A DNA stretch of 12,564 bases from Gammaproteobacteria bacterium (GTDB lineage Bacteria; Pseudomonadota; Gammaproteobacteria; UBA4575). The stretch spans positions 1-12,564 of the forward strand of contig JAPUHH010000136.1 of assembly GCA_027297825.1 (NCBI GenBank), read 5' to 3'. A program made the translations under genes and the position numbers. The stretch's first letter is position 1; every line of letters begins with the position of its first letter. Below are positions 1-7,121 of this stretch, one piece after another. A model generated the notes under the pieces. It was not told the DNA's origin. It did no database searches and saw nothing but the letters and a program-made list of their open reading frames with translations.

Positions 1-260
1 GGCGGTTGTTTTTGCCGTTGTGCTGGTGTTGGGAAACTCTCATGGTTCGGCACCGCCATCCGTTTGCGAATCTCGTCCTTGGTGATGTTCCAGACCATAA
101 AATCCGTTGCCAGATCGACAGGTCCATCGTAAGTCTTACGAATGTCATCATATACCGCGAGCACTGTGTCGCTGTCGTTCTGGAAACAGTATCTATAATT
201 ATAATGAACTTGCACCAGTAGAGTGGATGGGTGCAAATACGACACATGGGTCGCTTTTAC
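1..260 (-). pseudogene. unidentified protein-coding fragment, runs off the left edge
   Basis: On the minus strand the frame is open from a TAG at 261-263 down to base 1, about 86 codons, and continues outside the window. The translation looks like genuine protein: it includes LAVYDDIRKTYDGPVDLATD at about 112-171, followed by FMVWNITKDEIRKRMAVP, then a Pro/Gln-rich stretch near the edge. Possible starts are GTG (243-245) or TTG (234-236), but neither has a good ribosome binding site. The first 180 bases are about 52% GC by hand count, clearly richer than the core genes to the right. I do not recognise the family. It may be the 5' end of a real gene or a decayed remnant of transferred DNA; the window edge prevents a decision. 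The plus-strand frame over the same bases looks less protein-like. Confidence 0.4.
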
Positions 261-307
261 CTAATTCATAGGGAACAGATTGCAAGTAAAGAGATTTAAA
301 GCTACAG

Positions 308-460
308 CTAATGCTTTAGTTTCTCATCCTTAATTGAATCTTTGACACGATAATCGGTGAGGATTTGTCTAAGTTCTTCTTTGGTGAAATCTTCTGGATC
401 TCGCTTGTTATCATCTATGGCTAACGCCTGTTTATCAGATTGGCCTATATGTTTTTTTAA
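308..460 (-). pseudogene. startless 50-codon frame, probable gene remnant
   Basis: On the minus strand a frame runs from just after a TAA (461-463) to a TAG (308-310). It reads as a charged, helix-prone peptide including RDPEDFTKEELRQILTDYRV, ending in a Lys-rich tail. No ATG, GTG or TTG occurs anywhere in it, so it cannot be translated as it stands from a normal start. It lies downstream of csrA on the same strand and just upstream (in transcription order) of the unidentified fragment at 1-260. It could be the C-terminal remnant of a small protein gene, or a chance open frame. The acidic/basic composition makes me favour a remnant, with low confidence. No family recognised. Confidence 0.25.
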
Positions 461-492
461 TTAAGAATAATTACTTACAGCCGCCACCCATT

Positions 493-511
493 GTCAGACC
501 CAACCTCTGAC
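493..511 (-). terminator. hairpin downstream of csrA, possible terminator
   Basis: GTCAGA at 493-498 pairs with TCTGAC at 506-511 around a 7-base loop, about 45 bases past the csrA stop. There is no immediate U-run on the csrA strand after the stem, so this is not a textbook intrinsic terminator. It is the only clear stem between csrA and the remnant frame. Confidence 0.25.
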
Positions 512-553
512 TTATCCACTACGAAAACTATTTAGCAGAATATACGCTAGGTT

Positions 554-745
554 TTATCCAGTAGATTCTTTCGCCTGCGCCTTTTCACGTTTAATACGCT
601 CATATATTTCTTCACGGTGTACCGCCACATCTCGGGGTGCGTTGACACCTATGCGAACTTGGTTGCCCTTCACTCCTAGCACAGTAACTGTGACATCATC
701 TCCAATCATCAGCGTCTCGCCGACTCTCCTAGTCAAAATCAGCAT
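554..745 (-). CDS. csrA: carbon storage regulator CsrA (RsmA), mRNA-binding translational regulator
   Basis: CsrA is a small homodimeric RNA-binding protein that binds GGA motifs in mRNA leaders and represses or activates translation. It controls carbon metabolism, motility and biofilm, and is titrated by CsrB/RsmY-type small RNAs. The 63-residue product has the usual family length. It opens with MLILTRRVGETLMIGDD and carries the RNA-contact residues Leu4 and Arg44 (in VHREEIYERI, 42-51), with beta strands over 1-45 and a C-terminal helix. The ATG has a strong AGGAG at 754-758, eight bases upstream. It follows lysC on the same strand after about 120 bases, as in Pseudomonas (alaS-lysC-rsmA). 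The tRNA genes that flank csrA in E. coli are absent here. Two GGA motifs sit just before the start, compatible with autoregulation. Confidence 0.97.
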   Translation of the reverse strand: MLILTRRVGETLMIGDDVTVTVLGVKGNQVRIGVNAPRDVAVHREEIYERIKREKAQAKESTG

Positions 746-753
746 TCCCGTAT

Positions 754-758
754 CTCCT
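754..758 (-). promoter_or_regulatory. csrA Shine-Dalgarno and overlapping GGA motif
   Basis: AGGAG on the minus strand, eight bases before the csrA ATG, is the best ribosome binding site in the window. A second GGA lies at 764-766, six bases upstream of the AGGAG. In E. coli, CsrA represses its own translation by binding GGA motifs that overlap its Shine-Dalgarno. The arrangement here allows the same, but binding is inferred. Confidence 0.6.
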
Positions 759-779
759 AGTAGTCCGTTTTTATTTTTT

Positions 780-809
780 ATTTTACCAATGCACGATTTA
801 ACAAGTCAT
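780..809 (-). promoter_or_regulatory. candidate csrA promoter with extended -10
   Basis: On the minus strand TGGTAAAAT (780-788) gives an extended -10 (TGn plus TAAAAT, 5/6 to TATAAT). ATGACT (804-809) lies 18 bases upstream as a 4/6 match to TTGACA. Transcription would start near 773, giving a leader of under 30 bases before csrA. This fits csrA having its own promoter after lysC. The call rests on consensus matching only. Confidence 0.35.
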
Positions 810-866
810 TTGTGACCGTGCTCCTGTGGTTTCTCTCCATCCAAAGCTGTTTTGTTGTTTTTTATC

Positions 867-2117
867 TTATGCGCTGGCCGCTTGATTCCTCTCCGCTTTT
901 GCTTTGTCTAACTCAAAGACTTCATGCAGTGTTCGAACACCAAGTTCAAGGTATTTTTCCTCGATTACGACCGAAATCTTTATCTCCGAGGTAGAGATCA
1001 TTTTAATATTAATCTTCTCATCTGCTAAAGCTGTGAACATTCTACTCGCAATTCCAGCATGAGACCTCATTCCAACCCCAACTATAGAAAGTTTTACGAT
1101 ATTGGGATCTCCGCCTATCTGCCCTCCACCAAGTTTTTTTACAGTATTTTCAAGTACTTTCAGTGCTTTATTATGGTCATTTCTATGTACAGTGAAGGTA
1201 AAATCAGTGTTCCCATCTGAACCAACATTTTGCACAATCATGTCCACTTCGATGTTTTCAGCCGAAATTGGGCTCAAAATTTGGGCCGCAACGCCTGGTT
1301 GGTCAGGAACCCCTTTAATGGTCAGTTGAGCTTCATCACGATTAAAAGCAATAGCGGAGATGAACGGATCTTCCATGCTGTCTTCCTCATACGTTATTAA
1401 GGTGCCAGGCCCCTCTTCAAATGAAGATAGTACTCTAAGCGGCACATCATACTTACCTGCAAATTCTACCGCACGAATTTGCAATACTTTTGACCCAAGA
1501 CTAGCCATTTCAAGCATCTCTTCAAAGGTAATGCGATTCAAGCGTCTTGCGTTCGGCTCTATTCTAGGATCAGTAGTGTAAACCCCATCTACATCTGTGT
1601 AGATCTGGCATTCGTCCGCTTTCGCCGCAGCTGCCAAAGCTACCGCCGTCGTATCCGACCCTCCGCGACCGAGCGTTGTGATATTACCTTCATCATCCAC
1701 ACCTTGAAAACCTGCTACGACGACGACATTGCCAGCATCTAATAATCTTTTTAGTCGGTCTGCATCAATATTTTGAATTCGTGCTTTATTATGTTTGTTA
1801 TCTGTAAGAATATTTAATTGCGCTCCAGTAGATGAAATGGCTGCACAACCACGCTTTTGTAGTGCCATTGAAAGTAATGCAATAGTGACCTGTTCTCCGG
1901 TAGAGAGTAAAACGTCTAATTCTCGCCCATGTGCAAATTCGCCCTGTATATCATTCGCTAATGCCATTAAGCGATTGGTTTCACCACTCATTGCCGATAC
2001 CACAACTACTATTTGATGGCCTTGCTTTTGTGCCGCAAATACTTTATCAGCGACAAGTTCGATACGTTCAACAGTGCCTACCGAAGTCCCTCCATATTTT
2101 TGTACGATCAGCGTCAT
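867..2117 (-). CDS. lysC: aspartate kinase (aspartokinase), monofunctional with two ACT domains
   Basis: Catalyses ATP-dependent phosphorylation of L-aspartate, the first step toward lysine, threonine, methionine and diaminopimelate; cytosolic. The 416 residues match monofunctional feedback-controlled aspartokinases. KYGGTS (7-12) binds ATP/aspartate, STGEQV is at 72-77, the glycine-rich TLGRGGSDTTA at 148-158 and TDVDGVYTTDPR at 174-185. The C-terminal regulatory half has two ACT domains (about 265-335 and 345-405), including VGMRSHAGIASRMF and STSEIKISVVI, the region that binds lysine and/or threonine in relatives. No homoserine dehydrogenase domain is fused. The ATG at 2115-2117 has only a weak upstream purine stretch (GTAAG). 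It sits between alaS and csrA, a known pseudomonad-like order. The 251-base leader shows no lysine-riboswitch signature that I can recognise. Confidence 0.97.
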   Translation of the reverse strand: MTLIVQKYGGTSVGTVERIELVADKVFAAQKQGHQIVVVVSAMSGETNRLMALANDIQGEFAHGRELDVLLSTGEQVTIALLSMALQKRGCAAISSTGAQLNILTDNKHNKARIQNIDADRLKRLLDAGNVVVVAGFQGVDDEGNITTLGRGGSDTTAVALAAAAKADECQIYTDVDGVYTTDPRIEPNARRLNRITFEEMLEMASLGSKVLQIRAVEFAGKYDVPLRVLSSFEEGPGTLITYEEDSMEDPFISAIAFNRDEAQLTIKGVPDQPGVAAQILSPISAENIEVDMIVQNVGSDGNTDFTFTVHRNDHNKALKVLENTVKKLGGGQIGGDPNIVKLSIVGVGMRSHAGIASRMFTALADEKINIKMISTSEIKISVVIEEKYLELGVRTLHEVFELDKAKAERNQAASA

Positions 2118-2368
2118 CTTACATTACGATCCATGAAAATATTATTGTGCAAAAAGTGATAAAAATTAAAAGAACGCTATTTAATATTAGCATGTCGCTT
2201 TTTAAACATTGATAATAACGCAGCTGCTAATGAAAGTTAGCCTGAACATATAGTGCCACAGCACTTACACAACAGCTATTGCAAGTGAGCATGTTCCACA
2301 CAGTTTATAACACAGCAATTATTGCAAATTATCATGCGATTTTTTCAAAATTGATTGAATTGCAGCAA
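2118..2368. other. alaS-lysC intergenic region with hairpins and short imperfect repeats
   Basis: This 251-base AT-rich gap separates alaS from lysC, both on the minus strand. It holds two small stem-loops: GCTAA/TTAGC at 2226-2241 (6-base loop) and AGTGC/GCACT at 2252-2265 (4-base loop). It also has ATTGCAA-N5-CATG twice (2278-2293 and 2321-2336), and the near-palindrome AATTGC-A-GCAATT at 2358-2370 overlapping the alaS stop. None of the stems is followed by a convincing U-run on the minus strand. The gap presumably holds the lysC promoter, but I could not single out a strong one. Confidence 0.4.
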
Positions 2369-4969
2369 TTACCTTAAGTTAGCACGAACCCAATCTGGTA
2401 CCGATTGCAATGCTGCATCTAAAGCAGCAGGATTATTACCCCCGGCTTGCGCCATATCCGGTCGGCCACCACCTTTACCACCAACTTGTATAGCAACAGC
2501 ATTGACAAGATCTCCCGCCTTAATGCGCTTGGTTTGATCTTTGGTCACACCTGCAATAAGACTCACTTTAGAGCCATTGGATGTCGCCAACACAATCGCA
2601 GCGCTACCCAATTTATTCTTGAGTTGATCTAAGGTATCGCGTAGAGACTTAGGGTCTGCACCATCAATTTTATGCGCGATCACTTTCAACCCATCAATTT
2701 CAATTGCATCTTTACTTAAGTCACTTCCTGCTTGTGATGCTAGTTTTGATTTGAGCTGGTTACACTCTTTTTCCAAAACGCGATTGCGTTCAAGAAGCTG
2801 TGCTATTTTATCTTTGGCAGCACTTTTAGACGCTTTAACTAAACTTGCAATATTAGACAATTGATTCTCAGTTTCGGTAATCCACTGCAACGCTGCATCC
2901 CCTGTAACCGCTTCAATTCGGCGCACACCTGATGCTATTCCAGACTCTGAAACAATTTTAAATAATCCAATGTCCCCAGCTCGCTGCACGTGAACTCCAC
3001 CGCATAATTCCACAGAAAATTCACCAATTGAAAGTACGCGCACTTCATCGCCATATTTTTCTCCAAATAAGGCCATCGCACCTGCAGCAAGTGCTTTATC
3101 TTTTGACATGGTTTTTGCAGTAGCCGCGCTATTTTCACGAATTTGATTATTTACAATAGTTTCAATGCGTTCCAATTCTTGTTCGCTTACAGGCACATCA
3201 TTAGAGAAGTCAAAACGCAATCGATCAGGCGCTACTAAAGAACCTTTTTGTTGAACATGTTCTCCTAATACTTGACGCAATGCCGCATGCATTAAATGCG
3301 TCGCGGAATGATTTAGTACTATTGCTCGCCTTTGCTTTTCATCCACTTGTGCAACCACTCGATCATTTACTGCAAGAGAGCCAGACGTAAGTTTGCCAAG
3401 ATGGACATTCACATCACCTAGCTTTTTTGTATCTGCCACTTCAAACATTGCCACATCATTTTTTAAAACACCTTGGTCACCGACTTGGCCGCCTGATTCA
3501 CCATAAAAAGGAGTTTGACTTAATACAATGACTCCTGACTCGCCCTCTGTAATGGTTTTTACACTTTTATTATTTACAAATAATTCTTGTACCACTGCTT
3601 GATCTTGCATGTGTTCATAGCCCGTAAATTCTGAACGAGTTTGCACCGCAAGCGAAGCATCGTAAGCGATATCAAAACGACTCGCTTGTCGACCACGTTC
3701 TCGCTGCGCCTCCATATATTTATTAAAGCCTGGTTCATCAATATTAAGTTGGCGTTCTCGTGCAATGTCCGCAGTTAAATCTACGGGGAATCCATAGGTG
3801 TCATAGAGCTTAAAAACAGTTTCACCAGAAATGGTATTGCCAGATAATTTATCTATATCTTCTTGTAGGATGCGCATGCCTTGATTCAGCGTTTCACTAA
3901 ACCGGTGTTCTTCATTCTCTAATGTTTTTTGCACACGTTCACTTGCATCCATCAAGTCTGGATAGGCCTGGCCCATACTCTCTATCAGCGGCTGCACTAA
4001 CTTGTGAAAGAACGGTTCTTGAATGCCGAGTTTATTCCCATGGCGTACCGCACGGCGAATGATGCGGCGCAACACATAACCTCGTCCTTCATTCGATGGG
4101 ACCACACCCTCTGCAATCAAAAAGCTGCATGATCGAATATGATCAGCGATCACACGTAGAGATGCAGCAGAGGTATCTGTTACTTTAGCAATATCTGCAG
4201 TGGTTTTAATAATCTTTACGAAAAGATCGGTATCGTAGTTATTGGTCACGCCCTGCAAAATTGCCGCTAAACGCTCCAAACCCATCCCAGTATCGACTGA
4301 TGGTTTTGGCAAAACATTAAGTGTTCCTTGTTTATCGCGTTCGTATTGCATAAAAACCAAGTTCCATACTTCTACGTAACGATCGCCTTCTTGCTCAGGT
4401 GTACCTGGTGGACCGCCTTGAACTTTTTCGCCATGATCATAAAATATTTCAGTACATGGGCCACAAGGGCCTGTGTCGCCCATGGCCCAAAAATTATCTT
4501 TTGCGCCAATACGTAAGAAACGTTGCGAATTCACATTGATGTCTTTTAACCAAATATCGGCAGCTTCTTCATCTTCCTCATATACGGTTACCCATAAGCA
4601 CTCTTCAGGCAATTGCACAACTTTAGTGAGAAATTCCCAAGCATAGTGAATGGCTTCACGTTTAAAGTAATCACCGAAACTAAAGTTGCCTAACATTTCA
4701 AAAAACGTGTGATGTCTAGCGGTATAACCTACGTTATCTAAATCATTATGTTTACCGCCTACTCGCACACAGCGCTGGCTAGAAGTGGCACGTGTATAGT
4801 TAAGAGACTCTTTACCTAAGAAAACGTCTTTAAATTGCACCATTCCAGCATTGGTGAATAACAAGGTAGGGTCATTAGCAGGCACGAGAGGGCCAGACGG
4901 CACAATCTCATGGTCGTTTTGTTTAAAGTAGTTTAAAAATGCGCTGCGAAGTTCTGCGCTGGTTTCCAT
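2369..4969 (-). CDS. alaS: alanyl-tRNA synthetase
   Basis: Class II aminoacyl-tRNA synthetase that charges tRNA-Ala with alanine and hydrolyses mischarged Ser- or Gly-tRNA-Ala. At 866 residues it is close to the E. coli length (876). The catalytic core occupies about 1-440: the class II motif 1/2 area includes TARHHTFFEMLGNFSFGDYF (83-102), then GDTGPCGPCTEI (164-175), and a motif 3-like GYVLRRIIRRAVRHG (297-311). The editing domain has all four zinc ligands: His554 and His558 (NHSATH), Cys656 and His660 (CGGVH). A short coiled region (about 705-745) leads to the C-Ala domain with GGKGGGRPDMAQAGG (830-844). The ATG follows a GGCGGGA that can act as Shine-Dalgarno. It lies 53 bases after recX, giving the common recA-recX-alaS order. 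No damage is visible. Confidence 0.98.
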   Translation of the reverse strand: METSAELRSAFLNYFKQNDHEIVPSGPLVPANDPTLLFTNAGMVQFKDVFLGKESLNYTRATSSQRCVRVGGKHNDLDNVGYTARHHTFFEMLGNFSFGDYFKREAIHYAWEFLTKVVQLPEECLWVTVYEEDEEAADIWLKDINVNSQRFLRIGAKDNFWAMGDTGPCGPCTEIFYDHGEKVQGGPPGTPEQEGDRYVEVWNLVFMQYERDKQGTLNVLPKPSVDTGMGLERLAAILQGVTNNYDTDLFVKIIKTTADIAKVTDTSAASLRVIADHIRSCSFLIAEGVVPSNEGRGYVLRRIIRRAVRHGNKLGIQEPFFHKLVQPLIESMGQAYPDLMDASERVQKTLENEEHRFSETLNQGMRILQEDIDKLSGNTISGETVFKLYDTYGFPVDLTADIARERQLNIDEPGFNKYMEAQRERGRQASRFDIAYDASLAVQTRSEFTGYEHMQDQAVVQELFVNNKSVKTITEGESGVIVLSQTPFYGESGGQVGDQGVLKNDVAMFEVADTKKLGDVNVHLGKLTSGSLAVNDRVVAQVDEKQRRAIVLNHSATHLMHAALRQVLGEHVQQKGSLVAPDRLRFDFSNDVPVSEQELERIETIVNNQIRENSAATAKTMSKDKALAAGAMALFGEKYGDEVRVLSIGEFSVELCGGVHVQRAGDIGLFKIVSESGIASGVRRIEAVTGDAALQWITETENQLSNIASLVKASKSAAKDKIAQLLERNRVLEKECNQLKSKLASQAGSDLSKDAIEIDGLKVIAHKIDGADPKSLRDTLDQLKNKLGSAAIVLATSNGSKVSLIAGVTKDQTKRIKAGDLVNAVAIQVGGKGGGRPDMAQAGGNNPAALDAALQSVPDWVRANLR

Positions 4970-5022
4970 GCTATTCCCGCCTTGTTGCGATATCCCTTTA
5001 TTATTTACAGCGAACGTTGTAT

Positions 5023-5493
5023 TCAGCGCTCCGAAAATGCTGCAAATGTTTTTTGAATTATATCACCAGTAAATCCACGAGATTGTAAGAAACGCATGCG
5101 TTTAGCCCGATCTTTTGCTGATTTGGTAACTTCTGCTCCAAATTTTTTCTCATACTCTCTATGCGCAACCTCGAACCAGTTTTGATCATTAAAATCTACA
5201 TACATATCAATAAGGTCAGAAGCAACACCTCTTTCTTGCAATTCTAGTTTGATTCGTAATGGGCCAAATCCCCGACGCCCTCGTGAATGAACATAGCTTT
5301 CGACATAGCGCTCGTCACTTTGCAGCCCTTCGCTAACCAAACAATCAAGCATTTCATCAATCTCACTTAGTGAAAATTCTTTTGTTTTTAGTTTTTTTGT
5401 GAGCTCTAGGCGAGAGTGTTCCCGCCTAGAAAGTAGATCAAGTGCAGTATTTCGTATGGAACGCTCAGGTTTCAGTGGCTTCAACCTCGTCAA
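5023..5493 (-). CDS. recX: regulatory protein RecX, modulator of RecA
   Basis: RecX binds along the RecA filament groove and limits filament growth and RecA's ATPase and coprotease activities. The 156-residue, basic, all-helical product fits the family (E. coli 166). Near the N terminus it has RNTALDLLSRREHSRLELTK, the first three-helix repeat, and later GLQSDERYVESYVHSRGRRG and GFGPLRIKLELQERGV, the most conserved RecX segment. Its 5' end overlaps the recA 3' end in another frame, which suggests translational coupling. The start is uncertain: TTG at 5491-5493 gives 156 residues, while TTG at 5482-5484 gives 153 and has the GAAGAAG stretch at better spacing. No ATG is available upstream of the conserved region. 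Confidence 0.94.
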   Translation of the reverse strand: MTRLKPLKPERSIRNTALDLLSRREHSRLELTKKLKTKEFSLSEIDEMLDCLVSEGLQSDERYVESYVHSRGRRGFGPLRIKLELQERGVASDLIDMYVDFNDQNWFEVAHREYEKKFGAEVTKSAKDRAKRMRFLQSRGFTGDIIQKTFAAFSER

Positions 5494-6514
5494 CTTCTTC
5501 TATGTCTTGATTGAGATCATCTGCACTAGGTAGCAATAGTGTGCGCAATTTTGCTTCAATCTCTTCAGCAATCTCAGGATGTTCTTTTAAATAAGTACGT
5601 GAATTGTCTTTACCCTGTCCAATGCGTTCGCCGTTATAGCTATACCAAGATCCAGCTTTATCAACAAGATCATTTTCTACTCCCATATCAATGACTTCGC
5701 CTAATCTAGAGATGCCTTCGCCATATAAAATTTCAAATTCTGCTTTTTTGAATGGCGGTGCCACTTTATTTTTAACAACTTTTACGCGCGTCTCATTGCC
5801 AAGTATCTCATCACCTTTCTTAATAGCACCAATGCGGCGAATATCAAGACGTACTGAGGCGTAAAATTTAAGTGCATTACCCCCAGTAGTAGTTTCTGGA
5901 CTCCCAAACATCACGCCGATTTTCATACGAATTTGGTTAATGAAAATGACCATGGTATTGGAGCGTTTGATATTACCGGCCAATTTACGTAAAGCTTGTG
6001 ACATCAAACGTGCTTGCAAACCCATATGCGAATCACCCATGTCCCCTTCGATTTCAGCACGCGGTGTAAGCGCAGCAACCGAATCCACAACCACCACATC
6101 CACTGCTCCTGAACGGACTAGCATGTCGGTGATCTCTAATGCTTGCTCACCGTTATCGGGTTGCGAAACCAACAAATCATCTATACTGACGCCGATCTTT
6201 TCGGCATAAATTGGATCTAATGCGTGTTCGGCATCAATAAATGCAGCAGTCCCACCATTTTTTTGGCATTCCGAGATAACTTGCAGGGCAAGCGTCGTTT
6301 TACCCGAAGATTCCGGACCATAAATTTCAACTACCCGTCCTTTTGGCAGACCTCCTATCCCTAAGGCCACATCCAACGCCAATGAACCGGTTGAGATCAC
6401 TTCAATATCGCGTGCGGCAGCAGAATCGCCAAGACGCATCACCGCACCTTTCCCAAACTGCCTTTCGATCTGGCCTAATGCGGCCGTAAGCGCCTTCTTA
6501 CGATTTTCGTCCAC
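5465..6514 (-). CDS. recA: recombinase RecA
   Basis: ATP-dependent strand-exchange protein for homologous recombination and repair, and coprotease for LexA in the SOS response. The 349 residues match gammaproteobacterial RecA. The N-terminal helix contains KALTAALGQIERQFGKG; Walker A is GPESSGKTT (66-74); VVVVDS (140-145) is Walker B; DNA-binding loop L1 lies around 157-164; L2 lies around 195-209 and includes GSPETTTGG. The acidic C-terminal tail (about 333-349) is typical. Translation begins at GTG (6512-6514), preceded by GAGGTGA. thpR and pncC lie upstream on the same strand and recX overlaps its end. No LexA-type CTGT-N8-ACAG box is visible in the 71 bases upstream. Confidence 0.99.
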   Translation of the reverse strand: MDENRKKALTAALGQIERQFGKGAVMRLGDSAAARDIEVISTGSLALDVALGIGGLPKGRVVEIYGPESSGKTTLALQVISECQKNGGTAAFIDAEHALDPIYAEKIGVSIDDLLVSQPDNGEQALEITDMLVRSGAVDVVVVDSVAALTPRAEIEGDMGDSHMGLQARLMSQALRKLAGNIKRSNTMVIFINQIRMKIGVMFGSPETTTGGNALKFYASVRLDIRRIGAIKKGDEILGNETRVKVVKNKVAPPFKKAEFEILYGEGISRLGEVIDMGVENDLVDKAGSWYSYNGERIGQGKDNSRTYLKEHPEIAEEIEAKLRTLLLPSADDLNQDIEEVDEVEATET

Positions 6515-6517
6515 TGC

Positions 6518-6524
6518 TCACCTC
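6518..6524 (-). promoter_or_regulatory. recA Shine-Dalgarno fixing a GTG start
   Basis: GAGGTGA on the minus strand lies just upstream of GTG at 6512-6514. It supports GTG as initiation codon, giving a protein that begins MDENRKKAL, in register with the E. coli RecA N terminus. Confidence 0.65.
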
Positions 6525-6552
6525 AAAATTTGAAATTGATTTATCACTACGA

Positions 6553-6561
6553 ATTATCACA
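6553..6561 (-). promoter_or_regulatory. candidate recA promoter, extended -10 only
   Basis: TGTGATAAT on the minus strand is an extended -10 (TGn plus GATAAT, 5/6 to consensus), about 40 bases before the recA start. No good -35 lies 16-18 bases upstream, so recA may depend partly on read-through from pncC-thpR. Consensus matching only. Confidence 0.3.
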
Positions 6562-6585
6562 TATTTTTAAGTAGCTAAATGCTCA

Positions 6586-7113
6586 TTACTCATCCATTAA
6601 TCGATACGTAGCTATTTTATTATAGCGAGTTGTTTTCCCATCGGGAACGGATTCCAACAAATGAAATTCATGCACATTCCAATTTATAGAGATCGGCACA
6701 TTAGGAAAATCCGCACTCGATACGTTTCGAAACAAGGTTACATGTGGTTTATGCGGGCGATCATCGAACTTAACACCAGATTGAACTCCTATAGATTTTA
6801 GATGTTTAACTAACCTAGTTAACTCACCAGGACAAGAAGCACTCCCGAGCCACATCGCCTGTGAAGTTTTAAAATAACCATATAGATCCAGCCGGACTGT
6901 AAAGATTTGAATAAATGTTTGAATTACCTTTTTTTCTAGACACTTACGTACATTTTCTTCCACATCACCTAAAAATAGCAAAGTAATGTGCAGGTTATCG
7001 TTTGAGATTGGCCTCACACCTTTAACAATAGGAAATGACTTAGCAACCTCAATGAGCTGATCACGAATTCCCTGTTCTGGCACTAGGCCAAAAAATAACC
7101 GTTTTTTACTCAC
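6586..7113 (-). CDS. thpR: RNA 2',3'-cyclic phosphodiesterase (2'-5' RNA ligase family, LigT/ThpR)
   Basis: Member of the 2H phosphoesterase superfamily. Bacterial ThpR hydrolyses 2',3'-cyclic phosphate RNA ends and in vitro can join tRNA halves by a 2'-5' bond. Its cellular role is poorly defined. The 175-residue protein begins with KKRLFFGLVPEQ, a typical LigT start, and carries both HxTL catalytic motifs: HITL (42-45) within NLHITLLFLGDV, and HVTL (124-127) within RPHKPHVTLFRN. The start is GTG (7111-7113), with no clear Shine-Dalgarno. It begins 8 bases after the pncC stop, so the two are almost surely cotranscribed and translation may be coupled. It sits between pncC and recA, which are adjacent in E. 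coli. Confidence 0.93.
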   Translation of the reverse strand: MSKKRLFFGLVPEQGIRDQLIEVAKSFPIVKGVRPISNDNLHITLLFLGDVEENVRKCLEKKVIQTFIQIFTVRLDLYGYFKTSQAMWLGSASCPGELTRLVKHLKSIGVQSGVKFDDRPHKPHVTLFRNVSSADFPNVPISINWNVHEFHLLESVPDGKTTRYNKIATYRLMDE

Positions 7114-7121
7114 TGTATAAT

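Noticed and set aside
6..221. Plus-strand 71-codon frame at the left edge
   Set aside because: The minus-strand translation of the same bases looks far more protein-like, and the plus-strand frame has no convincing ribosome binding site.
440..553. tRNA genes after csrA, as in E. coli
   Set aside because: No T-loop GGTTCGAATCC-like sequence or cloverleaf arms are visible on either strand.
2118..2368. Lysine riboswitch upstream of lysC
   Set aside because: The leader lacks the conserved purine-rich core I would expect and is AT-rich with only small stems.
867..6514. Plus- and minus-strand frames of 60-90 codons inside lysC, alaS and recA
   Set aside because: All are in other frames of strongly conserved genes and show no independent start signals or recognisable protein features.
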